Assembly (NCBI RefSeq): GCF_030863805.1
Contig: NZ_CP132957.1
Coordinates: forward strand, 3,100,001 to 3,164,000
DNA length: 64,000 nt
Origin: Kineothrix sp. MB12-C1
GTDB lineage: Bacteria; Bacillota; Clostridia; Lachnospirales; Lachnospiraceae
Direction: 5' to 3'
Part shown: one piece after another, positions 44,971 through 55,111 of the stretch
Layout of the letters: each line of letters starts with the position of its first letter
Position numbering within the stretch: the stretch's first letter is position 1
Position numbers and translations under genes: made by a program
Notes under the pieces: generated by a model
The model's input: only the letters and a program-made list of their open reading frames with translations
Database searches by the model: none
What the model was told of the DNA's origin: nothing

Positions 44971-45204
44971 CTGCGTTAGGCTGTGATATGGGGCGGCAAG
45001 GCGGTAGGCGGTCGATGAGTGATTGGTATAAAGAGAATTGGTCGGATTGAGGATATGATAGGAATGAGGGGGCTGTATGCTTGTGTAATATGAGCATATG
45101 GTCCTTTTTGAGATAATGTTCAGGATGGTGTAATAGGGAATATTGGTGAGAGGAATCGTGGAATAGGGTGTGCGGGAAAGGGAAAAATATGGTATGCTTA
45201 TAAG

Positions 45205-45230
45205 GAACTGTGAGAGTACCGGACAGTTAT
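45205..45230 (+). repeat. Solo right-end palindrome of the MITE family
   Basis: GAACTGTGAGAGTACCGGACAGTTAT; ACTGT/ACAGT stem. 130 bases before the PHP gene. Confidence 0.65.
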
Positions 45231-45359
45231 GAACCGTGTATAAAAGCAGGGAATAAGGGATAATGAGTAGGTATATGTAATAATGGGAATGAAGTATAGA
45301 GGAGTAAAAAATAGAATGTATGCGGGATAAAAGATAGAATGGAGAAACAGGAGGAGAAA

Positions 45360-46154
45360 ATGAAAATGAATGATAAGAAGATAGATAAGAAGATAGATAA
45401 AAAGCTAGAGCTGAAGAAGGAGTATCCCTATCTTTACGAGACGCATTTGCATACGTCTCAAAGCAGTGCTTGTGCCCGCAGTTCAGGGGCGGAGATGGCG
45501 AAGGCTTGTAAAGAGGCCGGCTATACGGGTATTATCGTGACGGATCATAACTGGGGAGGTAATTCGGCGATTGGCCGGGGTAAGCCGTGGAAGGAATGGG
45601 TAAATGAATTTGCCAAGGGATATGAGGATGCGAAGCGCGTTGGAGATCAGATAGGTCTGGATGTTTTCTTCGGATATGAGGCAGGATTTGATGGGACTGA
45701 GTTCTTAATTTACGGACTGGATAAAGAGTACATGATTGGCCATCCGCAGTTGCGTGATGCATCGGTGGAGGAGCAGTATGCTCTTGTGCAAGAGGCGAAA
45801 GGAATGGTAATTCATGCTCATCCATTTCGCGAAGAATTCTATATTCCGCAGATAAGGCTATATCCTGAATATGTGGATGCTGTGGAGGGAATTAATGCTA
45901 CCCATTCCAATAAGAGAAGTATGTCGCATAGAAATCCGGCCTTCGATGAAAGCGCGATTGCCTATGCCAGGAAGCATAATCTTCCTATCAGTGCCGGTTC
46001 GGATATTCATACGACGACGTTACTTGGAGCGGGTGTGGCTTTCAAACGCCGGTTGACAGATATTTATGATTTTATAGAAGCGATGCGTTCGGGAGAGGAT
46101 TATATTCTTACGAATGGGGATACATGGTTTAAGAAAAATGGGGAGCTATATTGA
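45360..46154 (+). CDS. PHP-domain metal-dependent phosphoesterase
   Basis: 264 residues from ATG 45360 (AGGAGG 6-7 bases upstream). A short Lys-rich start contains a coding direct repeat (KKIDKKIDKK). The PHP fold has the four usual metal-site motifs: ETHLHTSQSSAC, VTDHNWGG, VIHAHPFRE and AGSDIHTT. Relatives hydrolyse phosphoesters of nucleotides or histidinol phosphate. It overlaps sbcD by one base, and so belongs to the sbcDC operon, which suggests a nucleic-acid-related job. Confidence 0.85.
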   Translation: MKMNDKKIDKKIDKKLELKKEYPYLYETHLHTSQSSACARSSGAEMAKACKEAGYTGIIVTDHNWGGNSAIGRGKPWKEWVNEFAKGYEDAKRVGDQIGLDVFFGYEAGFDGTEFLIYGLDKEYMIGHPQLRDASVEEQYALVQEAKGMVIHAHPFREEFYIPQIRLYPEYVDAVEGINATHSNKRSMSHRNPAFDESAIAYARKHNLPISAGSDIHTTTLLGAGVAFKRRLTDIYDFIEAMRSGEDYILTNGDTWFKKNGELY

Positions 46155-47284
46155 TGAAATTTCTTCATACGGGCGATTTGCATATTGGGAAGACGGTGAA
46201 TGATTTTTCCATGTTGGAGGAACAGCGGTCTATATTGCAGCAAATCATTGAGATTTGTAGTAAAGAGAAGGTGGATGCGGCGGTGCTTGCCGGGGATATT
46301 TACGATAGGGCGATTCCGCCGTCAGAGGCAGTAACACTTCTGGATGAATTTCTTACACAGATGGTAAAGCTTAAGATTCCGGTGCTTCTCATCAGTGGCA
46401 ATCACGATTCTCCCGAGAGGGTGGGATTTGCAGAAGAAATCCTGCAGGAAAAAGGAATCCATATAGCGGGTGTCTATAAAGGGGAACTGAAAAAGGTAGT
46501 TTTGACCGATGAATACGGCGAAGTTACCTTTGCTTTATTACCCTTTATTAAGCCGGCACTTGTAGGAGTTAAGACGAGTGGAGAGGCAGTGGAAAGAATT
46601 TTGGAGAAAGAAAAGTATGGAGAGGACGCCAGACGTGTGCTTGTCACTCATTTTTTCGTGACGAACGGAGGCAAAGAGCCGGAGACTTCCGAGGGGGAGA
46701 CGATGATACATGTGGGAGGTCTCGATAATGTAGAGGCTACCCTTTTCGACGATTTCGATTACGTAGCCCTCGGTCATATTCATAAAAGGCAGAGAATAGG
46801 AGAAAAGCAAGTCTATTATGCAGGTGCGCCTCTTGCTTACTCCTTTTCAGAGGCTGGCAAGAGTAAAAGTGTGAACTTGGTGGAATTGGGGCGAAAGGGA
46901 CAGGTGACAGTGACGGAAGTTCCCCTACATCCAATACATGAAATGCGTAAGATAAAAGGGAAACTGGAAGAGCTTATGGCAAAGGAAGTTGTGGAAGCAG
47001 CGGATCGCTTTGATTATATCCAGGCTCAGCTTACCGATGAGGAAGAGTTAATCGACCCTATCGGAACATTGCGAAGCGTTTATCCGAATATTATGCAGAT
47101 TGTGCTTATGAAAAATGAAGCGATAGGGAATATAGAATATGAAAGCAAGGCGGCGGAAAAAAGAAAGAGCATCCCGGAGCTTTTCACCGGATTTTATGAG
47201 GTGATTCGCGGAGAAGGGCCGGATGAGGAACGTATGGAAATCATCGAGGCTACTGCCAGGGAAGTAAGGGAGGTGGAATTGTGA
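46154..47284 (+). CDS. sbcD: Nuclease SbcD (Mre11-type exonuclease subunit)
   Basis: 376 residues. Calcineurin-like phosphoesterase with the full set of motifs: GDLHIGKT, LAGDIYDRAIPP, ISGNHDSPERV, and GHIHKRQ. With SbcC it forms a complex that opens hairpins and protein-blocked DNA ends. ATG 46154 overlaps the PHP stop codon (TGATG) and sbcC starts within its own stop (GTGA), so three genes are translationally coupled. Notable here: the window is rich in DNA fold-backs, the complex's classic substrate. Confidence 0.96.
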   Translation: MKFLHTGDLHIGKTVNDFSMLEEQRSILQQIIEICSKEKVDAAVLAGDIYDRAIPPSEAVTLLDEFLTQMVKLKIPVLLISGNHDSPERVGFAEEILQEKGIHIAGVYKGELKKVVLTDEYGEVTFALLPFIKPALVGVKTSGEAVERILEKEKYGEDARRVLVTHFFVTNGGKEPETSEGETMIHVGGLDNVEATLFDDFDYVALGHIHKRQRIGEKQVYYAGAPLAYSFSEAGKSKSVNLVELGRKGQVTVTEVPLHPIHEMRKIKGKLEELMAKEVVEAADRFDYIQAQLTDEEELIDPIGTLRSVYPNIMQIVLMKNEAIGNIEYESKAAEKRKSIPELFTGFYEVIRGEGPDEERMEIIEATAREVREVEL

Positions 47285-49902
47285 AGCCCAAGATTTTGAT
47301 ACTTTCCGGATGGGGACCGTATAAAGATAAAGTAGAAGTAGATTTCACCCGATTGGATGAAAGAGGTCTTTTTCTTATTGCCGGCCCTACCGGTGCGGGA
47401 AAAACTACCTTATTCGACGCGATCACTTATGCGTTGTATGGTGCGATGAGCGGAGAACTAAGAGAAAAGAGCAGTGTACGCAGTGATTTTGCAGATGCGG
47501 ATACGGCAACTTTCGTAGAGCTGATCATGCAGCACGGCGGTAAAGAATATCGTATCGTGCGTAATCCTGAGTATTTAAGGCCGAAGAAAAGGCAGAGCAA
47601 AACGGGGGATTATACGAAAGAGAAAGAAAATGCGGTATTGTATCTGCCGGATGGAAGTATAATCCAGGGAAGCAGTGAAGTGAACCGTAAGATACAGGAT
47701 GTTCTTGTACTAGATTATAGGCAATATAAACAAATTTCCATGATAGCTCAGGGGGAATTCGCAAGGCTATTAGCGGCATCTCCTGCGGAAAAAACGAAGA
47801 TTTTCAGAGAGATATTTTCCACCGCTATCTATGACAGATTTGCGGGAATTCTACGGACGCGTTCCGGAGAATTGTACAAGCAGGTGATGGAATACAAGCA
47901 TCGAATGGAAGAGGATATCCATATGCTGCGTGTCGGGGAAGCCAAGGAGAATGAAGCGCTTTCCCAGCTTATAGCAGGTGAAGATTATTTCTACGAGAAG
48001 ATATTGGAGCAGTTGAAGGAATCGGAGCATGAACATAAGAAATCGCTGACAGTAGCACAGAAGCAATACGGGAAGCTGGAGGAAGCCGCGGTAAAGCTGA
48101 CGGAAGAGATCAGTGCTTCGGAACAAGTGAATGATAAGTTACATAGGCTCACGAGGGAAATGGAAGTCGCTCGCCTGTTAAGGGAACGGAAACCGGAAAT
48201 AGAAGCGAAGAAGGTGCAGCTGAAAGGAATAAAAGCAGCAGCATCCCTTAGCGGTGATTATGTACAGAGTGAAAATGAAAAGAAGCAGCTCCGGCTTTTG
48301 GTGCAGAGGCAAAAGGAGGCGGAAGAAGAGCTAAAAGTGCTGGAAGCAAGAAGGCACGAGCTTTTACCTGTTTATAAAAGCCGTGAAAAGATAATAGCAG
48401 CTTATGAATGCCGGAAACTTTGCATTGAGAAAGAAAGGTTTCTGAAGGAAATCGGTCAACAGCGGATTCAAAAGGAAGAAGAGCTTCGCAAGCTGCAAAA
48501 AGAATACTTGGAAAAAGAAGAGTTAACTTCAAAGGCAAAGGAAGTTTACGAGATGGCAGATCTGGCTTACAAACGAGCTGCGGTGGGCATCGCTGCCAGA
48601 TTATTACAGGAAGGTGAACCATGTCCTGTCTGTGGTTCTTGTGAGCATCCGAAGGTGGCACAGGTATCCGATGATGTTCCGGAAGAAGAGAAACTGAATC
48701 GACTAAGGGATAATTACCATGTGGCGAACAGAGTATTGATGGAGATACACGGAAAGGCATCCGCATGTAAAGGGGAGCTGCAAGGAAGGATCGATCGGGA
48801 AAAAGAGGCGAGAAATCAACTGGAAGATCATAACCGGGCATTACAAGCGTTCGGGGAAGAAATTCATTCTGTAATGAACCATATGGTGCAGACAGAATAT
48901 GAAAATCTGGTAATGATGTATGAGAAACTGCAGACAAGAGAAGAGGAGAAGAAAGAAGTGCTGAAACGGACATCCGGAGAAATCCTCTTGCAGGAAAGCA
49001 GCAAAGAGGAAGCGGAAGCTCTGTTTGAACAGAAGTATCGGGAAGCAGGTTTCTCCGATATCGACATGTTTGAAGAAAGTCTGTCGAATAAGGGACGGAT
49101 AGAACCTTTGGAAAAAGAAATAGAGGATTATGATAGAAAGATTCATGCTTCCGAGAATCTGATTGAGCATCTGAAAGAAGAAACAAAGGGACAATCGGAA
49201 ATTGATATTTCAAAGCTTAAGGAACAATGGGAGTTAAAGAGACAGGAACGACAAGAAATGATTGTGATGCAGAATAAGTGGAATCACCGTCTGCATGAGG
49301 TGGAAAAGATAAGAAAATCTTTAACAGACAAATTATCACATCTGCAAAAGTTGAATAAGGAATACGGTATCGTTAAAGATCTAGATAACATGGCATCCGG
49401 CAACAATCCGAAGCGTCTCGTATTCGAGCAGTATGTGCTTGCCGGATATTTCGAAGAGATATTACGGGCCGCGAATATCAGGCTTGCCAAGATGACAAAT
49501 GGGCGGTTCGAGCTTTCCCGCGTGGAGGAAGTGAGCGACGGCAGAACGAAGGATAATCTGGAAATTCAAGTCCTCGATTACTATACAGGGAAACACCGTT
49601 CGGTGAAGACCTTGTCCGGAGGTGAGTCTTTCAAAGCTTCTTTGGCTCTTGCTCTTGGTATGAGCGATGTGATTCAAAGCTATAGCGGCGGCATCCGGGT
49701 GGAAACACTGTTTATCGATGAGGGCTTCGGTTCTTTGGATAGTGAATCTTTAGATCAGGCATGTCAGACGCTTATGTCATTGGTGGAAAAGGATCGCCTG
49801 ATCGGGATTATTTCTCATGTTCCGGAGCTGGCGGAGAAAATAGAAAAGCAAATAATTATCACAAAAACAAACATAGGCAGTAGCATAAAGAGTGTGGTAT
49901 AA
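47281..49902 (+). CDS. sbcC: Nuclease SbcC (Rad50-type ATPase subunit)
   Basis: 873 residues. Walker A GPTGAGKTTLFDAITYALYG near 35-54, two long coiled coils (about 190-430 and 490-700) joined by a zinc hook CPVC near 445, then signature LSGGESFKASLALALG and Walker B TLFIDEGFGSLDSESL. ATP-driven partner of SbcD. GTG start at 47281 overlaps the sbcD stop. Complete and of normal size for Firmicutes (about 870-1100). Confidence 0.96.
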   Translation: MKPKILILSGWGPYKDKVEVDFTRLDERGLFLIAGPTGAGKTTLFDAITYALYGAMSGELREKSSVRSDFADADTATFVELIMQHGGKEYRIVRNPEYLRPKKRQSKTGDYTKEKENAVLYLPDGSIIQGSSEVNRKIQDVLVLDYRQYKQISMIAQGEFARLLAASPAEKTKIFREIFSTAIYDRFAGILRTRSGELYKQVMEYKHRMEEDIHMLRVGEAKENEALSQLIAGEDYFYEKILEQLKESEHEHKKSLTVAQKQYGKLEEAAVKLTEEISASEQVNDKLHRLTREMEVARLLRERKPEIEAKKVQLKGIKAAASLSGDYVQSENEKKQLRLLVQRQKEAEEELKVLEARRHELLPVYKSREKIIAAYECRKLCIEKERFLKEIGQQRIQKEEELRKLQKEYLEKEELTSKAKEVYEMADLAYKRAAVGIAARLLQEGEPCPVCGSCEHPKVAQVSDDVPEEEKLNRLRDNYHVANRVLMEIHGKASACKGELQGRIDREKEARNQLEDHNRALQAFGEEIHSVMNHMVQTEYENLVMMYEKLQTREEEKKEVLKRTSGEILLQESSKEEAEALFEQKYREAGFSDIDMFEESLSNKGRIEPLEKEIEDYDRKIHASENLIEHLKEETKGQSEIDISKLKEQWELKRQERQEMIVMQNKWNHRLHEVEKIRKSLTDKLSHLQKLNKEYGIVKDLDNMASGNNPKRLVFEQYVLAGYFEEILRAANIRLAKMTNGRFELSRVEEVSDGRTKDNLEIQVLDYYTGKHRSVKTLSGGESFKASLALALGMSDVIQSYSGGIRVETLFIDEGFGSLDSESLDQACQTLMSLVEKDRLIGIISHVPELAEKIEKQIIITKTNIGSSIKSVV

Positions 49903-49950
49903 TGTCAAAGGATATTTTTCAAGAATAACTGATGATAGAAAGAGAGAGGT

Positions 49951-51360
49951 ATGCAAATGGAAAAAAACTACGATGTGATCATCATAGGGGCAGGTCCGGG
50001 GGGAATCTTCTGCGCTTATGAACTAATGGATAAAAATAAGAATTTGAAAGTATTAATGGTAGAAAAAGGACGCTCTATCGAGAAACGCAATTGTCCGAAG
50101 CGTGTTACGAAACAGTGCGTTGGCTGTAAACCCTGCTCTATTACGACGGGATTTGCAGGGGCGGGAGCATTTTCTGATGGAAAACTTTCCTTGTCTCCCG
50201 ATGTAGGCGGAAATCTTCCTGCTATTTTGGGTTATGAAGAAACACTTCATCTGATTGAAGAATCGGATAAGGTGTATTTGAAGTTCGGTGCGGATGAGAA
50301 CGTATATGGTGTGGATAAGGAAAAGGAAATCCGTGAAATCAGAAGAAAAGCGATCAATGCGAATTTGAAATTGGTGGAATGTCCGATTCGTCATCTGGGA
50401 ACGGAGGAAGGCTATAAGATTTATGGCAAGTTGCAGCATCACCTGGAAGCCGAGGGAGTCGATTTGATGTTCAATACGATGGTAGAGCAGATATTGCTTG
50501 AAGACGGCAAGGCAGCCGGAATCGTAACGAGCAAGGGTGATACCTTCTATGCGAAGGAAATCGTCTCTGCAGTAGGCCGTGAGGGTGCGGACTGGTTCAA
50601 GGATAAATGTGATGAAATCGGAATCGAGACAACTCCTGGGACGGTAGATATCGGTGTTCGTGTAGAGGTTCGTGATGAGGTAATGCAATTTTTGAATGAA
50701 AACCTATACGAAGCCAAGCTCGTTTTATTTACACCGACCTTCGATGATAAGGTAAGAACCTTCTGTACAAATCCTTCGGGCGAAGTAGCGACAGAGTATT
50801 ATGAAGGCGGACTGGCAGTAGTAAACGGCCATGCATATAAATCGAAGGAATATAAGACCAACAACACGAACTTTGCAATTCTGGTATCGAAGAATTTTAC
50901 AAAGCCGTTTAAAACTCCCATTGAATATGGAAAACAGATTGCGCAGCTTTCTAACATGCTCTGCGGCGGCAGAATTATGGTACAGACCTTTGGCGATTTT
51001 AAAAGGGGCAGAAGAACGACGGAAGAAAGACTTTGCAGAAATAACTTGATTCCAACACTTAAGGATGCTGTTCCGGGCGATTTATCCCTCGTATTCCCTC
51101 ACAGAATTATGGTGGATATTCAGGAGATGCTGGAAGCGCTCGATAAGGTAACGCCGGGAATTGCTTCGGATGAAACCCTGCTTTACGGCGTAGAAGTGAA
51201 GTTCTACTCCAACAAGGTCGTAGTGGACAAGGACTTTGAGACGAGCGTAAAAGGACTTCGCGCCATTGGCGACGGAGCAGGTGTAACGAGAGGTCTGCAA
51301 CAGGCTTCCGCAAACGGAATTAGTGTAGCGAGAAGCATATTGAAGGGAATGGAACGATAA
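49951..51360 (+). CDS. FAD-dependent oxidoreductase (COG2509 type)
   Basis: 469 residues. FAD motif VIIIGAGPGGIFCAYEL at the N-terminus, a Cys cluster CPKRVTKQCVGCKPC (about 48-63), TGFAGAGAFSDGKLSL, and a C-terminal RAIGDGAGVTRGLQQASANG. It belongs to a family of NAD(P)/FAD proteins of unknown substrate widespread in Clostridia. The Cys cluster may hold an iron-sulfur site. The next gene starts 4 bases later. Confidence 0.85.
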   Translation: MQMEKNYDVIIIGAGPGGIFCAYELMDKNKNLKVLMVEKGRSIEKRNCPKRVTKQCVGCKPCSITTGFAGAGAFSDGKLSLSPDVGGNLPAILGYEETLHLIEESDKVYLKFGADENVYGVDKEKEIREIRRKAINANLKLVECPIRHLGTEEGYKIYGKLQHHLEAEGVDLMFNTMVEQILLEDGKAAGIVTSKGDTFYAKEIVSAVGREGADWFKDKCDEIGIETTPGTVDIGVRVEVRDEVMQFLNENLYEAKLVLFTPTFDDKVRTFCTNPSGEVATEYYEGGLAVVNGHAYKSKEYKTNNTNFAILVSKNFTKPFKTPIEYGKQIAQLSNMLCGGRIMVQTFGDFKRGRRTTEERLCRNNLIPTLKDAVPGDLSLVFPHRIMVDIQEMLEALDKVTPGIASDETLLYGVEVKFYSNKVVVDKDFETSVKGLRAIGDGAGVTRGLQQASANGISVARSILKGMER

Positions 51361-51363
51361 GGC

Positions 51364-52473
51364 GTGTTGAAAAGCAGTAAAAAAGATTGGAAAAGCTGTG
51401 GAAACGGCGGAACGATTGAAAAATTTAAGAGATTGGCAGCGAGCCTGCTTCTTATCGGTCTTATGGGATTTCTTGCGGCATGCGGAAATAAGGATGAGAA
51501 TGGCACGAAGGTGGTGCTGACCACCGGCTTTGGGAAAGATGAAATATTCCGAATAGAGACAATATCCTGTAAGCTGCCGGAGATTATGATATATTTGACT
51601 AATTCGCAGAATCAGTACGAAGGAGTATTTGGCGAACAGATATGGGATGCTGATATCGAAGGTATTACACTGGAACAAAATGTGAAAGATACTGCCCTTG
51701 CACGCATTGCTCAGATTAAGACGATGAATTTATTGGCGCAGCAGTACGGCGTGGAGTTGTCGGAGCAGGAGATGGAACTTGCGAAGGAAGCAGCAGGTAC
51801 TTATTACAATTCTTTAAATGAAGCGGAAAAGGAACAACTCGGAGTTGCCGAGGAAACGATTCTCTCCTTATATAGTGAATATAGGCTGGCAAATAAGGTG
51901 TATAGCTATATTATTAAGGATATCAATCCGGAAATCAGTGACGATGAAGCGAGGACCATTACCGTACAGCATGTTTTGATTAAGACATATACGCTGGATG
52001 GTACAGGAGCGAAGGTGGAATATAGCGAGAATGCCAGGGCGAATGCCTATGAACAGGCTCGTAAGGTTCTTTCTCTTGCCAAGGATGGAGATGATTTCGA
52101 AGAACTCATTGAAAAGTACAGCGAGGATAATAAGGGGACTTATTCCTTCGGTAAGGGAGATATGGAGAAGAATTTCGAGGATGCGGCATTTAATCTGGAA
52201 AAAGGAGAAATCAGCGGCATTGTAGAAACGGAATACGGATACCATATTATTAAATGTATTAACACCTTCAACCGGGAAGAGACCGACGCCAATAAGGTGA
52301 AAATTGTAGAAGAGCGGAAAAAAGAGGTATTCGGTCAAGAGTATGATACTTTTGTGAGTACCTTAACAAGAAATTTGAACGAAAACCTATGGGATAGTGT
52401 CACTTTTATTCACGATCCTGAAGTGAAAACCTCCGATTTCTTCGACATATACGGCCAGTATTTTAAAGAATAA
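51364..52473 (+). CDS. Parvulin-type peptidyl-prolyl isomerase lipoprotein (PrsA-like)
   Basis: 369 residues from GTG 51364 (TTG 51367 possible). Signal peptide with lipobox FLAACGN, SurA/PrsA N-terminal helical region (about 75-190), and a rotamase domain (about 198-300; VQHVLIKTY, YSEDNKGTYSFGKGDM, IVETEYGYHIIK). Folds secreted proteins at the outer face of the membrane. It is translationally close to the flavoprotein gene (4-base gap). Confidence 0.88.
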   Translation: MLKSSKKDWKSCGNGGTIEKFKRLAASLLLIGLMGFLAACGNKDENGTKVVLTTGFGKDEIFRIETISCKLPEIMIYLTNSQNQYEGVFGEQIWDADIEGITLEQNVKDTALARIAQIKTMNLLAQQYGVELSEQEMELAKEAAGTYYNSLNEAEKEQLGVAEETILSLYSEYRLANKVYSYIIKDINPEISDDEARTITVQHVLIKTYTLDGTGAKVEYSENARANAYEQARKVLSLAKDGDDFEELIEKYSEDNKGTYSFGKGDMEKNFEDAAFNLEKGEISGIVETEYGYHIIKCINTFNREETDANKVKIVEERKKEVFGQEYDTFVSTLTRNLNENLWDSVTFIHDPEVKTSDFFDIYGQYFKE

Positions 52474-52546
52474 TTAAAAATATTCTAATTTATAAAAATT
52501 TTAGAAATGCTGAAGAACGCATAAATACGGAAGAAAAGCGAAGTTA

Positions 52547-52573
52547 TTAGCACTCATTTTGAATGAGTGCTAA
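52547..52573. promoter_or_regulatory. CIRCE operator (HrcA binding site)
   Basis: TTAGCACTC, nine bases, GAGTGCTAA: exact match to the CIRCE consensus. Lies upstream of htpG, 8 bases before a -35 box. HrcA would repress heat-shock expression here. Confidence 0.93.
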
Positions 52574-52580
52574 TTTGCTC

Positions 52581-52609
52581 TTGACTTTTCTCTATAGGGG
52601 AATTAAAAT
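52581..52609 (+). promoter_or_regulatory. htpG promoter
   Basis: TTGACT (52581-52586), 17 bases, TAAAAT (52604-52609). The CIRCE lies immediately upstream. Confidence 0.65.
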
Positions 52610-52614
52610 TTCAT

Positions 52615-52639
52615 TATGTGAGGGTACTGAACATATACG
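52615..52639 (+). repeat. Degenerate right-end piece of the MITE family
   Basis: TATGTGAGGGTACTGAACATATAC: pairs TATGT/ACATA instead of AACTGT/ACAGTT, so the stem is kept with another sequence. 30 bases before htpG. Confidence 0.5.
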
Positions 52640-52668
52640 AACAAAATTAGAAAAGGAAGTGAATTTTT

Positions 52669-54726
52669 ATGGCAGCAAAACACGGTAGTTTATCAATTAA
52701 CAGCGATAATATTTTCCCTATTATTAAGAAGTGGCTGTATTCGGATCATGATATTTTTATAAGGGAATTGATTTCTAACGGATGTGACGCGATTACGAAG
52801 CTTAAGAAGTTGGAAATGATGGGAGAATGTACTTTACCTGCAGATTATAAGGCGAAGATACAAGTTTTGGTAAACCCGGAAGAAAAGACATTAAAATTTA
52901 TTGACAACGGTATAGGAATGACAGCGGATGAAGTGGAAGAATATATTAATCAAATCGCTTTTTCCGGTGCTACGGACTTTTTTGAAAAATACAAGGATAA
53001 GACGAATGAAGATCAGATTATCGGTCATTTTGGTCTTGGTTTTTATTCCGCTTTCATGGTAGCGGATAAAGTTCATATCGATACTCTTTCCTATAAAGAG
53101 GGAGCAAAGCCTGTTCATTGGGAATGTGATGGCGGTACGGAATTCGATATGACAGAGTATGATTCCGGGGAGAGAACGAGAACAGAGGTAGGTACGGAGA
53201 TTACCCTCTATATGAATGAAGACTGTCTGGAGTTTAGCAACGAATATAGGGTAAGGGAAGTTATCAAGAAATATTGTTCTTTCATGCCCACTGAAATTTA
53301 CTTATCCAAGGAAAATACCACGGAAACTCAGACGATTAATGAAGATGAAAAGCTGGATACGGACACCGTTGTAGAAGAAGTTGCCAAGGAAAAAGAAGAG
53401 GATAAGCAGCAGCTTAAGATTATAAAAAGACCGGAGCTCTTAAATGAAACGAGACCTCTATGGACGAAACATCCGAATGAGTGTACGAAAGAAGAATATT
53501 TAGAGTTTTACCGAAAGGTATTCCAGGATTATAAAGAGCCTCTTTTCTGGATACATTTGAATATGGACTATCCATTTAATTTGAAGGGTATTCTTTATTT
53601 CCCTCAAATCAATACGGAATATGAGACGATGGAAGGTACTATTAAGCTATATAACAATCAGGTATTTATTGCCGATAATATCAAGGAGGTAATTCCTGAG
53701 TTCCTTCTATTGTTAAAAGGTGTAATCGATTCTCCGGATCTGCCGCTCAACGTATCCAGAAGTGCGCTGCAGAATGACGGCTTCGTTAAGAAGATTTCTG
53801 ATTACATTACGAAGAAGGTTGCGGATAAGCTCTCAGGAATGTGTAAGACGGAGAAGGAAGAATACGAGAAATATTGGGATGATATTAGCCCGTTCATTAA
53901 GTTCGGCTGTCTGAAGGATGATAAGTTCTGTGAGAAAATGACCGATTATATTCTTTTCAAGGATCTGGATGGTAAATATTTGACTTTACCGGAATGCCTG
54001 GAAGTGAATAAAATTGATACAGAAAATGCTGTCGATGAGGAAGGCAATAAGGTAGAAGCTGATATCGTGGATGAATCTTCCTCAGAAGATGAATCCTCAG
54101 AGGAAGAGAAGAAAGAAAAGATTATTTATTATGTAACAAATGAAAAACAGCAAGGCCAATATATCAATATGTTCAAAGCCGCGAAAATGGATGCTGTTAT
54201 TCTGACACATAATATCGATCAACCGTTTATTTCTCAATTAGAGTCCAAGAATGAAGGAATTCGTTTCCAGCGCATCGATGCGGATATTACGGATACACTT
54301 CGTGCCAAAACTTCCAAGAAGGTAGAAAAGGAAATGGAAGAGCAGGCGGAAGAAATCTCCAAGATGATGAAAAAAGCATTGAAGAAGGAATCTTTGGCTG
54401 TAAAAATTGAAAAATTAAAGAATAAAAAGGTTTCTTCTATAGTTACAATATCGGAAGAAAGCAGACGTATGCAGGATATGATGAAGATGTATTCTATGCC
54501 CGGAATGGATATGGGAATGTTCGGTCAAGAAGGAGAAACGCTTATCTTGAATGCGAACCACCCTTTGGTACAGTATGTATTGGAGAATAAAGAGGGTGAT
54601 AATGTAACGATGATTTGTGAACAGCTCTATGATTTGGCGTTGCTTCAGAATGCACCGCTCGAGCCGGAAGCAATGGCGAAGTTCGTAGTAAGAAGCAATG
54701 ATATTATGATGTTGCTTACAAAATAA
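52669..54726 (+). CDS. htpG: Chaperone HtpG (Hsp90)
   Basis: 685 residues. N-terminal GHKL ATPase (FIRELISNGCDAITKL, DNGIGM, IGHFGLGFYSAFMVAD), charged linker, middle domain with LPLNVSRSALQND, and C-terminal dimerisation domain without the eukaryotic EEVD. Clostridial form with a Ser/Glu-rich stretch near residue 475. Preceded by CIRCE, so probably heat-induced through HrcA. Confidence 0.97.
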   Translation: MAAKHGSLSINSDNIFPIIKKWLYSDHDIFIRELISNGCDAITKLKKLEMMGECTLPADYKAKIQVLVNPEEKTLKFIDNGIGMTADEVEEYINQIAFSGATDFFEKYKDKTNEDQIIGHFGLGFYSAFMVADKVHIDTLSYKEGAKPVHWECDGGTEFDMTEYDSGERTRTEVGTEITLYMNEDCLEFSNEYRVREVIKKYCSFMPTEIYLSKENTTETQTINEDEKLDTDTVVEEVAKEKEEDKQQLKIIKRPELLNETRPLWTKHPNECTKEEYLEFYRKVFQDYKEPLFWIHLNMDYPFNLKGILYFPQINTEYETMEGTIKLYNNQVFIADNIKEVIPEFLLLLKGVIDSPDLPLNVSRSALQNDGFVKKISDYITKKVADKLSGMCKTEKEEYEKYWDDISPFIKFGCLKDDKFCEKMTDYILFKDLDGKYLTLPECLEVNKIDTENAVDEEGNKVEADIVDESSSEDESSEEEKKEKIIYYVTNEKQQGQYINMFKAAKMDAVILTHNIDQPFISQLESKNEGIRFQRIDADITDTLRAKTSKKVEKEMEEQAEEISKMMKKALKKESLAVKIEKLKNKKVSSIVTISEESRRMQDMMKMYSMPGMDMGMFGQEGETLILNANHPLVQYVLENKEGDNVTMICEQLYDLALLQNAPLEPEAMAKFVVRSNDIMMLLTK

Positions 54727-54771
54727 AAAGCAGAGACAATATAATAGTAAGTACTATCTTAAAGTTTATGC

Positions 54772-54817
54772 AAACCTTCAAGCTGATGTAAATACATTAC
54801 TCAGTTTGAAGGTTTTA
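54772..54817 (+). terminator. htpG terminator
   Basis: AAACCTTCAAGCTG pairs with CAGTTTGAAGGTTT; followed by TATTTTAT. Confidence 0.8.
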
Positions 54818-54833
54818 TTTTATGGTAAAGAGA

Positions 54834-55064
54834 ATGGACAAGTATCTTTATATTTTGGTGTTGATTGTTTCTTGTAGTCCTTTTAAGAATTTTTTTACAA
54901 CGGAGGAAACTCCGCAATCGGATACGCAGGAACAACCCACTCTTATATTACGAATTAGAATTTGTTAAAGGGACAAAGTTGCAAAGAATTGGTCACACGG
55001 TATTCTGGCGAAAAATATTATTGCTAAAAAGGATAATGTTGACAATGCTGATTATTATATCTAA
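54834..55064 (+). pseudogene. Remnant of a small lipoprotein gene with an in-frame stop
   Basis: From ATG 54834 the frame reads MDKYLYILVLIVSCSPF (signal peptide with lipobox LIVSC), then TTEETPQSDTQEQPTL, and stops at TAA 54966-54968. The same frame then continues without break for another 31 codons to TAA 55062-55064 (VAKNWSHGILAKNII). A single nonsense change or small deletion would explain it. Alternatively only the first 44 codons are used. Family not recognised. Confidence 0.4.
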
Positions 55065-55111
55065 ACTAATAATTAGTTGAAATTAATTAAATGTTGGAAT
55101 AAGAAGGACTT

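Noticed and set aside
48248-49213. 321-codon antisense ORF inside sbcC
   Set aside because: It mirrors the Glu/Lys-rich coiled-coil coding region on the other strand and has no ribosome site or domain.
54865-55080. 71-codon ORF after htpG
   Set aside because: The lipoprotein frame starting at 54834, with a lipobox, explains the same bases better.
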